From assembly GCF_019331795.1 (NCBI RefSeq), contig NZ_JAHPZL010000008.1, forward strand, positions 712,397-776,396: a stretch of 64,000 nucleotides of DNA, given 5' to 3'. The position numbers and the translations under genes were made by a program. The stretch is from Austwickia sp. TVS 96-490-7B (lineage in GTDB: Bacteria > Actinomycetota > Actinomycetes > Actinomycetales > Dermatophilaceae). Positions within the stretch are counted from its first letter, which is position 1. Each line of letters starts with the position of its first letter. Positions 1 to 8,057 of the stretch are shown one piece after another. The notes under the pieces were generated by a model, which did not search any database, was not told the DNA's origin, and saw nothing but the letters and a program-made list of their open reading frames with translations.

Positions 1-788
1 ACCTCAACCGGGAAGGTGAATGTGGTGGCCAGAGTCACCCCCATCATCCGACGCCCCTCCTGGACGACGGTACCGACTGTGACCGGGGTAGCCCGCCCGT
101 TCCGTTCGACTTCGAGGCGCAGCTGGTGGCCCTCAGCGGCTTTGGTGACAGCATCGCGCACTGCTGAGGTGTCGGTGACTGCGGTGCCATCGATGGAGGT
201 GATCACATCGTCGACTTTCAGGGCTCCTTCAGCCGGTCCCCCCTGAGCGACTGCCGCGACTCGCACTCGTTCTGGCACGTTCTTTCCCACCGCCCGAAGA
301 GCGACCACTCTGGCCTCGTCCTGAGCTCCAGACATTTGCGCACGGCCCTGCTGTCGGACCTGCTCCTGGGTCGTATTCGGTCGATACACCTTGTCAGTGG
401 GAGTGATATCCGCTCCCTGGAGCACCGCCCACACGTAATCCCAGAGGTTGAGTTCCCTACCGGGAGTGCCGTAGAGAGCCACCGTCGTGAAATCGAGAGC
501 ACCTTCGGTGGGATACGTCGGAGCGCCATGAACTTCGATGATCGGTCGATCTTTCCCCGACTGCCGATCCTTCATCTGGCCGAGAGTGTCGTAGACCGGA
601 CCAGCACGCATCACAATGTAGGGCGGGTGAACGAAGAGCCCTGAGACAGCCACCGCCAAGCTGAGCAGCAGCGTCAGCGGGATCATCCAGCGTCGACGCC
701 GCCACCACAGCGCACGACGCTCATCGACAATCTCCTCGGAGGCAGTCTCGTCGACTGGCTGAGGGGCAGGCGCGTCTGACGTAGTCAC
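1..788 (-). CDS. PDZ-domain Lon-like (S16) membrane protease, C-terminus outside window
   Basis: Only the first 262 residues are in the window; the 3' end runs off base 1. A cytoplasmic basic stretch (WWRRRRW, about 28-34) is followed by one membrane segment (about 35-53), then an extracytoplasmic region with the conserved motif PPYIVMRAGP (about 55-64). A PDZ-like domain (about 175-240) contains GGPAEGALKVDDVI. This layout matches the actinobacterial YlbL family, in which a Lon-type S16 serine protease domain follows the PDZ domain; that catalytic part cannot be seen here. The GTG start at 788 overlaps the moaE stop as GTGA, so the two genes are probably co-transcribed. The role is inferred as envelope protein quality control. 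Confidence 0.8.
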   Translation of the reverse strand, partial: MTTSDAPAPQPVDETASEEIVDERRALWWRRRRWMIPLTLLLSLAVAVSGLFVHPPYIVMRAGPVYDTLGQMKDRQSGKDRPIIEVHGAPTYPTEGALDFTTVALYGTPGRELNLWDYVWAVLQGADITPTDKVYRPNTTQEQVRQQGRAQMSGAQDEARVVALRAVGKNVPERVRVAAVAQGGPAEGALKVDDVITSIDGTAVTDTSAVRDAVTKAAEGHQLRLEVERNGRATPVTVGTVVQEGRRMMGVTLATTFTFPVE

Positions 789-1222
789 CCGACCCCCACC
801 CATTCGTCGTCGCCCTCAACGAACATTTGGTGCTTCCAGATGGGCACTTCCGCTTTGAGCCGGTCGACCAGAGTCTGACAGGCGTCGAAGGCTTGCCCCC
901 GATGCTCGGCGGAGACCGCCGCGACAACGGCGACATCTCCGATAGCCAGTTCGCCGGTGGCATGATGCACGGCCACAGCTACCAGCCCCGGCCGAGCGGC
1001 AATCTCACCTGCCAGAGCATGAAGTCGGTCAACGGCAGACGGATGAGCGGAGTAGTCCAACCGGGTCACCTGGCGACCATGGTCATGGTCCCGCACGAGT
1101 CCGAGAAAGGTTGCGACACAGCCTGCCCGGGGATCCTGCACGGCTGAGACGAGCGTGTCCAGGCAGGCGCCGGGCCCTACCTCGACATGGACGACCCGAG
1201 CAGACGGAGGGGTGCTGGTCAC
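785..1222 (-). CDS. moaE: MoaE, molybdopterin synthase catalytic subunit
   Basis: About 145 residues, the usual MoaE length. MoaE with thiocarboxylated MoaD converts precursor Z (cPMP) into molybdopterin in the cytoplasm. Family motifs are clear: GCVATFLGLVRDHDHG near the N-terminus, the LDYSAHPSA segment, AVHHATGELAIGD, the HRGQAFDAC helix and the C-terminal EVPIWKHQ with the lysine used in catalysis. The GTG at 1222 is preferred because AGGAAGG lies nine bases upstream; an in-frame GTG at 1267 would add 15 residues. It is divergent from the DUF2342 gene and overlaps the downstream PDZ protease gene by four bases. No moaD is visible next to it. Confidence 0.88.
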   Translation of the reverse strand: MTSTPPSARVVHVEVGPGACLDTLVSAVQDPRAGCVATFLGLVRDHDHGRQVTRLDYSAHPSAVDRLHALAGEIAARPGLVAVAVHHATGELAIGDVAVVAAVSAEHRGQAFDACQTLVDRLKAEVPIWKHQMFVEGDDEWVGVG

Positions 1223-1321
1223 CTGATGAGGTCCTTCCTGACGGGCTCGACGGGAACGTCGTGGCACCTTACGTGGTTATCTAGTCGCCAGACATCTTCT
1301 CAGGTGCGTCAGGAGACCATC

Positions 1322-2758
1322 GTGTCCGATAATCCCCGCCGCGACGGCGATGACGAGGCTGATTTTGCTCGCCTTTTCCAGCAGTTCCTCGGTAGCGACG
1401 CCAATCCGGCGATGGCCGATGCGATGCGCGCCATGGGGATCGATCACGGTGATCCAGCCATGATGGGTGCCCTCGCTGCCCAGTTCAAGGCCTTGTTTGA
1501 GGCGGCCCCGACCGACGGCATCAATCGTGAGCTGTGCGAGGACGTGGCCCGCAAGACCGTGTCCGCAGCCGGCGACACGGTCGTTGGCGACTCCACCCAG
1601 CGCGAGGTGCGCGAGGCGGTGCATGTCGCCGGACTGTGGCTGGATGGGGTCACCGCCTTTGAGCTCCCCGGGGCTCGCGCCCTGGCCTGGAGTCGCGCGG
1701 AATGGGTGACTCACACCATGGCGACCTGGGCGAAGATCGTCGCGCCAGTGGCTCAAGGGGTGACCGGGGCGATCGGTTCGGCATTGCGCGGCCAGATGGA
1801 AGGTCTTACCGGACGGGATGTCCCCGCATTGCCGGGGATGCCACCTGGCATGGACTTGTCCGGGATGATGGCGCAGTTCGAGCCAATGTTGGCGCGGCTG
1901 AGCAGTTCAATGTTCGGCGCCCAGATCGGTCAGGCAGTTGGCACCTTGGCCGGCGACGTTCTGTCCGGTACGGAAGTGGGGCTGCCACTGGTGGAGCAAC
2001 CAGTGGTGGCTCTGCTCCCCGGTAATGTCACGGAATTCGCCGAAGGTCTCGAGCTGGAAACAGCACCGGTCCTGCTGTATTTGGCGGTGCGCGAATCTGC
2101 ACGGACCAGATTGTTTGCCGGGGTGCCCTGGTTGGGACCACAGGTGCTGGCGGCAGTGCAGGCCTACGCCCGAGACATCACCATCGACACCGAAGGCATC
2201 GAGTCGACGCTGTCGCAGATCGACACCAGCGACCCGCAGGAAATGCAGAGTGCCTTGAGCTCGTCGCTGTTCTCCCCGCAACCCAGCGAGGCGCAAAAAG
2301 CTGCGCTGGCACGGCTGGAAACCCTCCTCGCCTTGGTCGAGGGGTGGGTCGATGTAGTAGCAGGTCGCGCCGCTCACGGTCGGCTTCCTCAGGTCGACGC
2401 CCTGGCTGAGGCGGTCCGTCGCCGCCGAGCCACCGGAGGACCTGCCGAGGCAATCTTCGGGGAGCTGGTGGGCTTGCAGTTGCGTCCCCGCCGATTGCGG
2501 GATGCGGCCAACCTTTTCACCGCGTTGGAAAGCTCTGGTGGCGCTGCGGCTCGGGACGCTGCCTGGGCTCACCCGGATGTGGCACCGACGGCAGCGGATC
2601 TCGACGATGTCCTGGGATATGTCGAACGGAGCTGTGGCGGCAGCGAGGACGACGGTCTGGGCGGTCTCGGCGAAGAGCTGGATGCGGCATTGGAGCGGAT
2701 CCTCTCCGGCGAGGACGGCCCTGATGCTCCGAAGGATCCTCAGCCGGGTGATCGCTGA
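1322..2758 (+). CDS. DUF2342 / zincin-like family protein (putative hydrolase)
   Basis: 478 residues from the GTG at 1322; an in-frame start at 1187 would overlap moaE and gives an unlikely N-terminus. The acidic, Gln/Phe-rich beginning (FARLFQQFLG), the central FGAQIGQAVGTLAGDVL, the segment YLAVRESARTRLFAGVPWL, and the C-terminal LALVEGWVDVVAG plus RRRRATGGPAEAIF are typical of the actinobacterial DUF2342 family, annotated as putative hydrolases or zinc-dependent metalloproteases. A textbook HExxH is not present, so peptidase activity is doubtful. The C-terminal tail is acidic. The Nudix gene starts directly at its stop (TGAGTG), so they probably form an operon. Cellular role unknown. Confidence 0.75.
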   Translation: MSDNPRRDGDDEADFARLFQQFLGSDANPAMADAMRAMGIDHGDPAMMGALAAQFKALFEAAPTDGINRELCEDVARKTVSAAGDTVVGDSTQREVREAVHVAGLWLDGVTAFELPGARALAWSRAEWVTHTMATWAKIVAPVAQGVTGAIGSALRGQMEGLTGRDVPALPGMPPGMDLSGMMAQFEPMLARLSSSMFGAQIGQAVGTLAGDVLSGTEVGLPLVEQPVVALLPGNVTEFAEGLELETAPVLLYLAVRESARTRLFAGVPWLGPQVLAAVQAYARDITIDTEGIESTLSQIDTSDPQEMQSALSSSLFSPQPSEAQKAALARLETLLALVEGWVDVVAGRAAHGRLPQVDALAEAVRRRRATGGPAEAIFGELVGLQLRPRRLRDAANLFTALESSGGAAARDAAWAHPDVAPTAADLDDVLGYVERSCGGSEDDGLGGLGEELDAALERILSGEDGPDAPKDPQPGDR

Positions 2759-3346
2759 GTGCCAAGCAGGTCATTGACGCTGCACGCTGACGCGGTGCAG
2801 CTGCTGGCGAGATGGACCGCCCCGAATGCGCAGCAAGAGGCGCTACGACGGTCATTCGCTGCAGCATTGGCCGCGTCGAACGCTGCGATCCATCGCGATG
2901 GTCCCGCGGAACACTTGACCGTGGGGGTGTTGGTCCTCGACGACACAGGCGAGCATGTCCTGCTGACTCATCACCGGAAAGCGGATGCTTGGTTCCAGTT
3001 TGGCGGTCATCTCGAACCGAGCGACTGCACAGTCCGGGCTGCAGCTGCCCGCGAGTTAGCTGAGGAGTCGGGAATATCAGGCCTAGCGGTGTCGGCAGAG
3101 CCATGTCAGCTGTCTCGCCACGACCTTCCTGAGGTGTTTGGCCACTGTCGAGCACACCTCGATGTGCGGTACTGGGCACAAGCCCCAGCCGGTGCCATCC
3201 CCACGGTCAGCGACGAATCGCTCGACGTCCGCTGGTTTCCCGTCACCGCCCTCCCGCCAGGAGCAGCAGCTGATGTGGGGCCACTGATCACGGCAGCTCA
3301 GGCCGCGCAACGGCGCGGGGACGGCATAGCAGGGACACGGGGGTGA
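2759..3346 (+). CDS. Nudix hydrolase
   Basis: 195 residues. The GTG start follows the previous stop without a gap. A Nudix box is visible around residues 82-105: GGHLEPSDCTV, then ARELAEESGI, supplying the RExxEE metal ligands. The glutamate of the classical GX5E portion is replaced by Asp (GGHLEPSD), a conservative change. The pattern VLTHHRKADAWFQFGGH is shared with actinobacterial Nudix proteins that cleave nucleoside diphosphate derivatives. The substrate cannot be assigned. It overlaps the following YwiC-like gene by GTGA, so genes from 1322 to 4152 look like one transcription unit. Confidence 0.8.
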   Translation: MPSRSLTLHADAVQLLARWTAPNAQQEALRRSFAAALAASNAAIHRDGPAEHLTVGVLVLDDTGEHVLLTHHRKADAWFQFGGHLEPSDCTVRAAAARELAEESGISGLAVSAEPCQLSRHDLPEVFGHCRAHLDVRYWAQAPAGAIPTVSDESLDVRWFPVTALPPGAAADVGPLITAAQAAQRRGDGIAGTRG

Positions 3347-4152
3347 CAGCTAGACGCAGTCGCCGGATCCCCGCTCAGTGGCTTCCCCGCCAGCACGGCG
3401 CGTGGGCGATGCTGGCGGTCCCCGCTGCCGTGGGATCACTGCGCGGGGGAGCCTCAGGAATCCATCTCCTCCTGGTCACCTGGCTGTTTGCCGGTTACTT
3501 CCTGTTCAACGCAGCCGGATTAGCAGCCCGAGTGCGGGGTCGGGGCCGGGATATCTCGGCGTACCTCCCGGCGCTGTCGACGTACGGAACGATCGCAGCG
3601 ATCCTGGGGGCAGCGGTGGTGTGGTACCGACCGTGGCTGCTGCTGTGGCTTCCGGTGTATCTGCCGTTAGCGGCGATCAGTCTGCTCCATTCATGGCGTC
3701 GGCAGGACCGCGCCTTGACGAATGATGCGGTCACCATTGCTGCAGCGTGCCTGTTTGCTGGAGTGGCTTTTCAGGCTGGTGACCAGGGTGCGCCGTGGCT
3801 GCAGCAGGCAGCAGGGCGGGACTGGTCGTCGATGGTTGCGGTGATAGCGGCGCTATTGGGGTATTTCTTCGGGACGGCGCTCTACGTGAAAACCATGATC
3901 AGAGAGCGGCTTAACCGGAGTTACCGTCGTTGGTCGATCGGATACCACCTCGCATGGACCGCATGCTGGCCGGTGGCGCTGTGGCTCGGTGCCCCTGTCC
4001 CTGTCGGGACGGCGGTTCAGCTGACGGTCTTCTGTGCAGTGTTGACGGCGCGCGCAGCGGTATTAGCGGGGCGTCGGGTCAGGCCAGCAGTGGTGGGAGT
4101 CGGAGAGATCGTGGCCTCTGTGGTGTTGTTGATGATCACGGTGTGGTGGTGA
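3343..4152 (+). CDS. YwiC-like integral membrane protein
   Basis: 269 residues, strongly hydrophobic, with roughly eight predicted membrane segments. The N-terminal WLPRQHGAWAML (about 13-24) is the hallmark of the YwiC-like family (PF14256), known from Bacillus and actinobacteria without a settled function. A cytoplasmic loop contains RERLNRSYRRW, also conserved in the family. The GTG start overlaps the Nudix stop. Its last 17 bases overlap the 3' end of the convergent metallopeptidase gene. A transport or membrane-maintenance role is possible but unproven. Confidence 0.78.
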   Translation: MTARRSRRIPAQWLPRQHGAWAMLAVPAAVGSLRGGASGIHLLLVTWLFAGYFLFNAAGLAARVRGRGRDISAYLPALSTYGTIAAILGAAVVWYRPWLLLWLPVYLPLAAISLLHSWRRQDRALTNDAVTIAAACLFAGVAFQAGDQGAPWLQQAAGRDWSSMVAVIAALLGYFFGTALYVKTMIRERLNRSYRRWSIGYHLAWTACWPVALWLGAPVPVGTAVQLTVFCAVLTARAAVLAGRRVRPAVVGVGEIVASVVLLMITVWW

Positions 4153-4696
4153 CCGGGACGCCAGCTGCGGCTTGGGCGGCGGCATACCCCTCGAGGTAGC
4201 CACGAGCGCGTTCCAGAGTGGGAAGGTCCGCTAACAGCGCCCAAAAGGCTGGGCCATGGCCGGCGTGAATCAGATGCGCCAGTTCGTGGAGCAGCACGTA
4301 GTCCTGGACGTACTGCGGCATGGCCGCTAGCGCCCGGTTGAGTCGGATCGTGCCGTCTGCGGGAGTGCATGACCCCCACCGCGTGTGGTGGTTGTCGACC
4401 CATCGGACTGAAGCAGGAACGGCACGCCCGTCCAAGTGGCGGCGGGACAGGCGATGGGCGCGATCGAGCAAGTCGTCATCACTGCTGCTGGCCCGACGTT
4501 GCTCCATTTTCACCCGCATTCGCTGGACCCATTCGTGCTCCTCGGCGGGCGTGAATGTCGCGGGGATGAAGACTACGAGGGTGCCCCGTTCGAGGCGTGC
4601 CGTGACCGTACGGCGGCGACGCGTTGATCGGCGTACGTCGACCGGCAACGCCGGTGGTGGCACGTCGTCCGGTGGCTCCAGCGGTGCCCACATCAT
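4136..4696 (-). CDS. YgjP-like (DUF45) metallopeptidase
   Basis: 186 residues. The zinc site HELAH (137-141) and a third ligand His at about 147 (HAGHGPAFW) match the YgjP/DUF45 minigluzincin group; the preceding RWGSC (106-110) is also diagnostic. These are small cytoplasmic peptidase-like proteins, in other bacteria often linked to restriction-modification loci; here the neighbours are core genes. Its 3' end overlaps the convergent YwiC-like gene by 17 bases. Two adjacent ATGs could serve as start; neither has a strong ribosome binding site. Substrate unknown. Confidence 0.85.
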   Translation of the reverse strand: MMWAPLEPPDDVPPPALPVDVRRSTRRRRTVTARLERGTLVVFIPATFTPAEEHEWVQRMRVKMEQRRASSSDDDLLDRAHRLSRRHLDGRAVPASVRWVDNHHTRWGSCTPADGTIRLNRALAAMPQYVQDYVLLHELAHLIHAGHGPAFWALLADLPTLERARGYLEGYAAAQAAAGVPVTTTP

Positions 4697-4901
4697 GGCG
4701 GGAGCCTATCGAGCAGTCGAGGCGCGAACGAGCGCAGACCACGGATCGGCTTGCGGGGTGGGTGTTCTGGCGATGGCTGTGGACAACTGTCAGTGGGCCA
4801 ACCGGCTGACCGCGCAGACTGGATGGCCGGCGACACCCTAGGCGGGGTTTGCCCGCCACTGCCTACCGCGTGTGGCGACAGTTTTGACGAGGGGGACGAC
4901 T

Positions 4902-5549
4902 ATGTCGACCGAGATCGTGCGACGGGCCCAACGGACTCACCGCGCTGAGGTGGGGAGATACGCCAGCACGGTGGTGATCCAGGGCCACGATGAGCTGACT
5001 GCCTTGGTGGCCGCGATGTTGCGTCAGGATGGGCGCTGTCAAGTGCGATCAGGCCCGAGCATGGCTAATGCCCTCGCCTGGGAATCACCCCGGATCGGCG
5101 GCCCGGACACGCAGTTAGCGATCGTGGTGGCGCCGTTGCGGGTGGCGCCAGAGCAGGTGGACCTGTGGCGACGCTTGGGGATCCCGCATCTTCCAGTGGT
5201 GTACGACGCAGCAAAGGTCGTGGTGGGCCCGCTGGTGTTGGCGGCCACGGCCTGCCTGGGGTGTGTGGACCTTCACCGGGCCGACCAGGATCCGAGCTGG
5301 TCCTGGCAGGGCGGCCGGGCCAACCGGGGAGCGACGTCCCAGGGCCAGACGATCCCTCTGGATGGTTCCCTCGCTGCAGTGGGTGCCGGGCTGGTGGGGA
5401 TGGTGAGTCGGGCCCTACTGGACCGCGGCAGGGTTTTACCGGGGGTCAGCCTGGAGGTGACCTGGCCGGATCCGCACATTGTGCGTCGTCGGTGGACTGT
5501 GCACCCTGCCTGTCGTTGTGTGGCCGCGGTAGGCACAATGGGCACGTGA
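4902..5549 (+). CDS. TOMM cyclodehydratase/ThiF-like protein (leader-binding-type fold)
   Basis: 215 residues from the ATG at 4902, preceded by the purine-rich GAGGGGGACGACT; an upstream GTG at 4872 is less likely. A CLGC motif (about 118-121) continues into VDLHRADQDPSW, a signature of the C-terminal part of actinobacterial cyclodehydratase-like proteins (E1-like/YcaO-partner family), and HPACRC near the C-terminus supplies a second Cys pair, so a structural zinc is likely. No adenylation glycine-rich loop is visible and no YcaO gene or RiPP precursor is nearby, so it is probably not a thiazole synthetase. The stop overlaps the ABC1 kinase start (GTGA). I infer an accessory role with the kinase. 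Confidence 0.55.
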   Translation: MSTEIVRRAQRTHRAEVGRYASTVVIQGHDELTALVAAMLRQDGRCQVRSGPSMANALAWESPRIGGPDTQLAIVVAPLRVAPEQVDLWRRLGIPHLPVVYDAAKVVVGPLVLAATACLGCVDLHRADQDPSWSWQGGRANRGATSQGQTIPLDGSLAAVGAGLVGMVSRALLDRGRVLPGVSLEVTWPDPHIVRRRWTVHPACRCVAAVGTMGT

Positions 5550-6940
5550 GTGATCTGCCGCGTCGGGCGTTGTCCCGTTCGGTCCGTCTGGCTGGTCTGC
5601 CCGTAGGGATGGCCGGTCGGGCCGCTCTGGGTGCCGGTCGCAGGTTAGCTGGCCAACCTGCGGAGCAGGTGCTGATGGAGTGGCAGGCCCGTACGGCGGA
5701 GCAGCTGTTCACGGTGCTGGGTGAGCTCAAAGGCGGCGCCATGAAGGTGGGACAGGCGTTGTCGGTGTTGGAGCCAGCTCTCCCCGCGGACTTGGTCGGT
5801 CCTTATCGGGCGACGTTGACACGGCTGCAGGAAGCTGCCCCACCGATGCCTACGTCGACAGTGCATCGATTGCTGGCCCGGGATTTGGGCGCTGACTGGC
5901 GGGCTTCCTTCCGGGATTTTGATGATCGGCCCGCTGCGGCGGCCTCGATCGGCCAAGTGCATCGGGCGACGTGGAGCGATGGCACGCCGGTGGCGGTGAA
6001 GGTGCAGTATCCCGGCGCTGGGGAGGCTTTGCTGGGCGATTTCCGCCGGTTGGGCCGGTTGGCGCGGATGACGACCTGGTGGGTTCCGGGCTTAGATCTC
6101 GTTCCCTTGCTGGCCGAGTTCGAGGCACGGTTAGCTGACGAACTGGATTATGGCTTGGAAGCTCAGCGGCAACGGAGGTTTGCCGCTGCGTTTGAGGATG
6201 ACGAGGCCGTGTGTGTGCCTGCTGTGATCGCTCAGCAGGGGCAGGTCCTGGTCTCGCAGTGGGTGGATGGGCGGCCACTGGCTCAGGTGGTGGCTTCCGG
6301 GTCCGCGGCCGACCGAGATCATGCTGCCGACCGGTATTTGGAGTTTTTGTTTGCTGGGCCACAGTTGGCTCGGCTGTTGCATGCTGATCCTCATCCGGGG
6401 AATTTCCGTGTCCTTCCGGACGGCCGTCTGGGGGTGTTGGATTTCGGGGCGGTCGGTGACCTTCCTGGGGGGATGCCGTTGGCGATGGGTCAGGCGTTGC
6501 GCTATGCAGTGGAGGGTGACGCCCAAGGGGTGTTGACGGTACTTCGCGATGAGGGTTTTGTCCGCCCGGGCGCGACGGTCGACGCCAACTTATTGCTGGG
6601 TTTTTTGACGCCGTTCACTGATCCCCTCCGCGCTGACTGGTTCACGTTTGACCGGGACTGGTTGGGACAGCAGGCGGCTCGGCTGCGTGATCCTCGCCAG
6701 GAGGACTTCGGTTTGGGGCTTCAGCTGAACCTCCCGCCGGAGTATTTGTTGATCCACCGGGTGTGGGCGGGCGGCTTGGGGGTGCTGTGTCAGATTGGCG
6801 GGACGGTGCGTGCCGCGGAGATCGCCTACAGCTGGTTGCCCTCGCTGGATCCGTTGTGGGAGGAGCGGGTTGCTGCTGATGCCGCTGCGGGTGCTGGATT
6901 GGGTGACGATGCGGAATGGGGCGATGACATGCGGACATGA
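5546..6940 (+). CDS. ABC1/AarF (UbiB) family atypical kinase
   Basis: 464 residues from a GTG overlapping the previous stop. ABC1 landmarks: the KxGQ motif (KVGQ, 67-70), the alanine-rich loop ASIGQVHRA (about 133-141), the VAVKVQYPG lysine (about 149-157), HADPHPGNF as catalytic loop, and LGVLDFGAVGD as metal-binding DFG. UbiB-type kinases support isoprenoid quinone metabolism in proteobacteria; the actinobacterial group (Rv3197-like) lies beside whiB7 in mycobacteria and has been discussed in drug-tolerance contexts. The order kinase-whiB7-uvrD2 is the same here. The gene ends in a strong hairpin overlapping the stop codon. Confidence 0.85.
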   Translation: MSDLPRRALSRSVRLAGLPVGMAGRAALGAGRRLAGQPAEQVLMEWQARTAEQLFTVLGELKGGAMKVGQALSVLEPALPADLVGPYRATLTRLQEAAPPMPTSTVHRLLARDLGADWRASFRDFDDRPAAAASIGQVHRATWSDGTPVAVKVQYPGAGEALLGDFRRLGRLARMTTWWVPGLDLVPLLAEFEARLADELDYGLEAQRQRRFAAAFEDDEAVCVPAVIAQQGQVLVSQWVDGRPLAQVVASGSAADRDHAADRYLEFLFAGPQLARLLHADPHPGNFRVLPDGRLGVLDFGAVGDLPGGMPLAMGQALRYAVEGDAQGVLTVLRDEGFVRPGATVDANLLLGFLTPFTDPLRADWFTFDRDWLGQQAARLRDPRQEDFGLGLQLNLPPEYLLIHRVWAGGLGVLCQIGGTVRAAEIAYSWLPSLDPLWEERVAADAAAGAGLGDDAEWGDDMRT

Positions 6941-6985
6941 GTGTGGCGGTCACCCCACACGGCACACGGGGTGACCGCCACACTC
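6939..6985 (+). terminator. Inverted-repeat terminator after the ABC1 kinase
   Basis: An 18-base perfect stem (left arm 6939-6956, right arm 6968-6985) with an 11-base loop begins in the kinase stop codon. No T-run follows, which is common for actinobacterial terminators. It can also act on the opposite strand, where the small 50-residue gene ends at 7008. Confidence 0.8.
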
Positions 6986-7007
6986 AACGGCGTTTTCAGG
7001 TACGTCG

Positions 7008-7160
7008 TCAGCGAAGACCGAGTACGTCGCGCCTGATCGCAGCACTGTAGGCGTGATCGACGGCTTCGTCGTCAACGCCACTGCGCTTCTTGGCCATGTC
7101 GTTACGAGCTACGGCCAGCCGGAGCCGGTCGAGAGTGAGCAGCGCTCGATTCTGATTCAT
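7008..7160 (-). CDS. Small conserved-looking basic protein (50 aa)
   Basis: The ATG at 7160 has a strong ribosome binding site (GGGAGGGGAC, five bases away), supporting a real 50-residue product; an in-frame start at 7208 would remove that signal from use. The protein is rich in Arg, Asp and Ala (ALLTLDRLRLAVARNDMAKK) and probably helical. I do not recognise a family. It lies just downstream of whiB7 and has its own promoter-like sequence (7225-7254). It may belong to the WhiB7 stress locus or be independent. Confidence 0.6.
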   Translation of the reverse strand: MNQNRALLTLDRLRLAVARNDMAKKRSGVDDEAVDHAYSAAIRRDVLGLR

Positions 7161-7224
7161 AAGGGTCCCCTCCCTGGGCACATTTCTGGATGTCCCAACG
7201 CACGTCATAGTGCGCGCCGCAGCA

Positions 7225-7254
7225 AGCTTATCAGAAGAGTAAATTTCTTACCAA
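7225..7254 (-). promoter_or_regulatory. Candidate promoter of the 50-aa gene
   Basis: Read on the minus strand: TTGGTA, an 18-base AT-rich spacer, then TAAGCT, a good match to a housekeeping sigma promoter, about 65 bases upstream of the ATG at 7160. The region is markedly more AT-rich than its surroundings. Confidence 0.4.
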
Positions 7255-7323
7255 TATCGTCCGCTGCACTCTTGACTAACACCACCTCCGTACGAATAAT
7301 TCCGCCCCACAAGGAGATCCAGG

Positions 7324-7596
7324 TCAGGCTGCGACTGATTCCTTCCGTGGCCGCCCGCGCGGACGCTTCCGCTCGACGATCGCACCCGAGAGGAACAGCT
7401 GCCCGCCCCAGACGCCCCAGGGTTCCGCGCGGGACATCGCGCCCTCAAGGCACTCCCGCCGCAAAGGGCACTGCCCGCACAACGACTTGGCGATCTCGAC
7501 GTCGTCGGGGCTCTCGGCAAACCACAACCGCCCCCCGTCGACCTGACAGGGCAGCAACAACTCGGAATAACTGTGGACAACAGATGAGGTTGACAT
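7324..7596 (-). CDS. whiB7: WhiB7-type iron-sulfur transcription regulator
   Basis: 90 residues. Four cysteines (about 17, 40, 43, 49) bind the [4Fe-4S] cluster, followed by EPWGVWGG (58-65), which contacts the sigma factor, and the C-terminal AT-hook RPRGRPRK (78-85). The AT-hook singles out WhiB7/WblC among Wbl proteins. WhiB7 is the activator of intrinsic antibiotic resistance genes in mycobacteria and Streptomyces. The context (ABC1 kinase on one side, uvrD2 on the other) matches M. tuberculosis. ATG 7596 is used because in-frame upstream starts would extend into the attenuator region. It is preceded by a long leader with an ORF and a terminator, listed separately. Confidence 0.93.
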   Translation of the reverse strand: MSTSSVVHSYSELLLPCQVDGGRLWFAESPDDVEIAKSLCGQCPLRRECLEGAMSRAEPWGVWGGQLFLSGAIVERKRPRGRPRKESVAA

Positions 7597-7654
7597 ACGA
7601 GTGGGTACTCCTGGAACGATTCTGCGTCCCGCGCCCCGGACCGTACGGACCGAC

Positions 7655-7686
7655 AAAAAAACCGCGGGACCCTCTGGTCACCGCGG
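7655..7686 (-). terminator. Intrinsic terminator/attenuator in the whiB7 leader
   Basis: On the minus strand: CCGCGG, a bulged T, GACC, loop AGAG, GGTC, CCGCGG, then seven T residues. A ten-pair GC-rich stem followed at once by a U-tract is a textbook intrinsic terminator, rare in this GC-rich window, and it sits about 60 bases upstream of the whiB7 start codon, so it must be bypassed for whiB7 expression. Confidence 0.85.
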
Positions 7687-7711
7687 CTGGAGAAGCAGAT
7701 CCACGATCAGA

Positions 7712-7933
7712 TCATGTGGCTTCCCCCGACGTCAGGACCGGAGCAAAGGAAGGAACTGGACGGGAAGTGATGGACCGATACGCTGCGCCGCGGCCACCAG
7801 CCGACTCGACAACTCCAGACGGATCCACCAGTGCCGGCAGGCAGACTCCTGCCGCAAGGCCCACTGCAGGCACACCAGAGCGGGTGATATCGACGGTCAA
7901 CACGGCTGATGTACTCGAAAAAATGGTGGTCAT
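7712..7933 (-). CDS. Candidate regulatory upstream ORF in the whiB7 leader
   Basis: A 73-codon ORF beginning MTTIFSSTSAVL. The ATG at 7933 has a strong ribosome binding site (GGAGAGGAG, eight bases upstream). The stop codon is about 25 bases before the first arm of the terminator at 7655-7686, a geometry suited to ribosome-dependent attenuation as known for whiB7/wblC of other actinobacteria. The deduced peptide resembles no enzyme and is probably important for being translated rather than for its product. The true ORF could begin at a later in-frame codon. Confidence 0.55.
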   Translation of the reverse strand: MTTIFSSTSAVLTVDITRSGVPAVGLAAGVCLPALVDPSGVVESAGGRGAAYRSITSRPVPSFAPVLTSGEAT

Positions 7934-7993
7934 CGACGTCACTCCTCTCCCACAGATCATTCCCAGGCCGTTCCCGACCCAGATGGCTCCACC

Positions 7994-8032
7994 AGGTTAG
8001 GGGGCCACCCGCCACCCTGGCAATCTTTTTTT
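7994..8032 (-). promoter_or_regulatory. Candidate whiB7 promoter with upstream AT tract
   Basis: Minus strand: an A-tract (complement of 8026-8032), then TTGCCA as -35 (8018-8023), an 18-base GC-rich spacer and TAACCT as -10 (7994-7999). An AT-rich block directly upstream of the -35 box is the arrangement reported for WhiB7-dependent promoters, so autoactivation is plausible. The transcript would start near 7987, giving a leader of about 390 bases. Confidence 0.55.
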
Positions 8033-8057
8033 GACCAGCAGTTTCACCCGTTTGAGG

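Noticed and set aside
6939..6985. Inverted repeat after the ABC1 kinase as an insertion-sequence end
   Set aside because: It has a short loop, overlaps the stop codon and occurs once, which fits a terminator better.
7053..8000. 315-codon plus-strand ORF opposite whiB7 and its leader
   Set aside because: Arg/Pro-rich product without motifs; the minus strand has whiB7, an attenuator and a promoter that account for the region.
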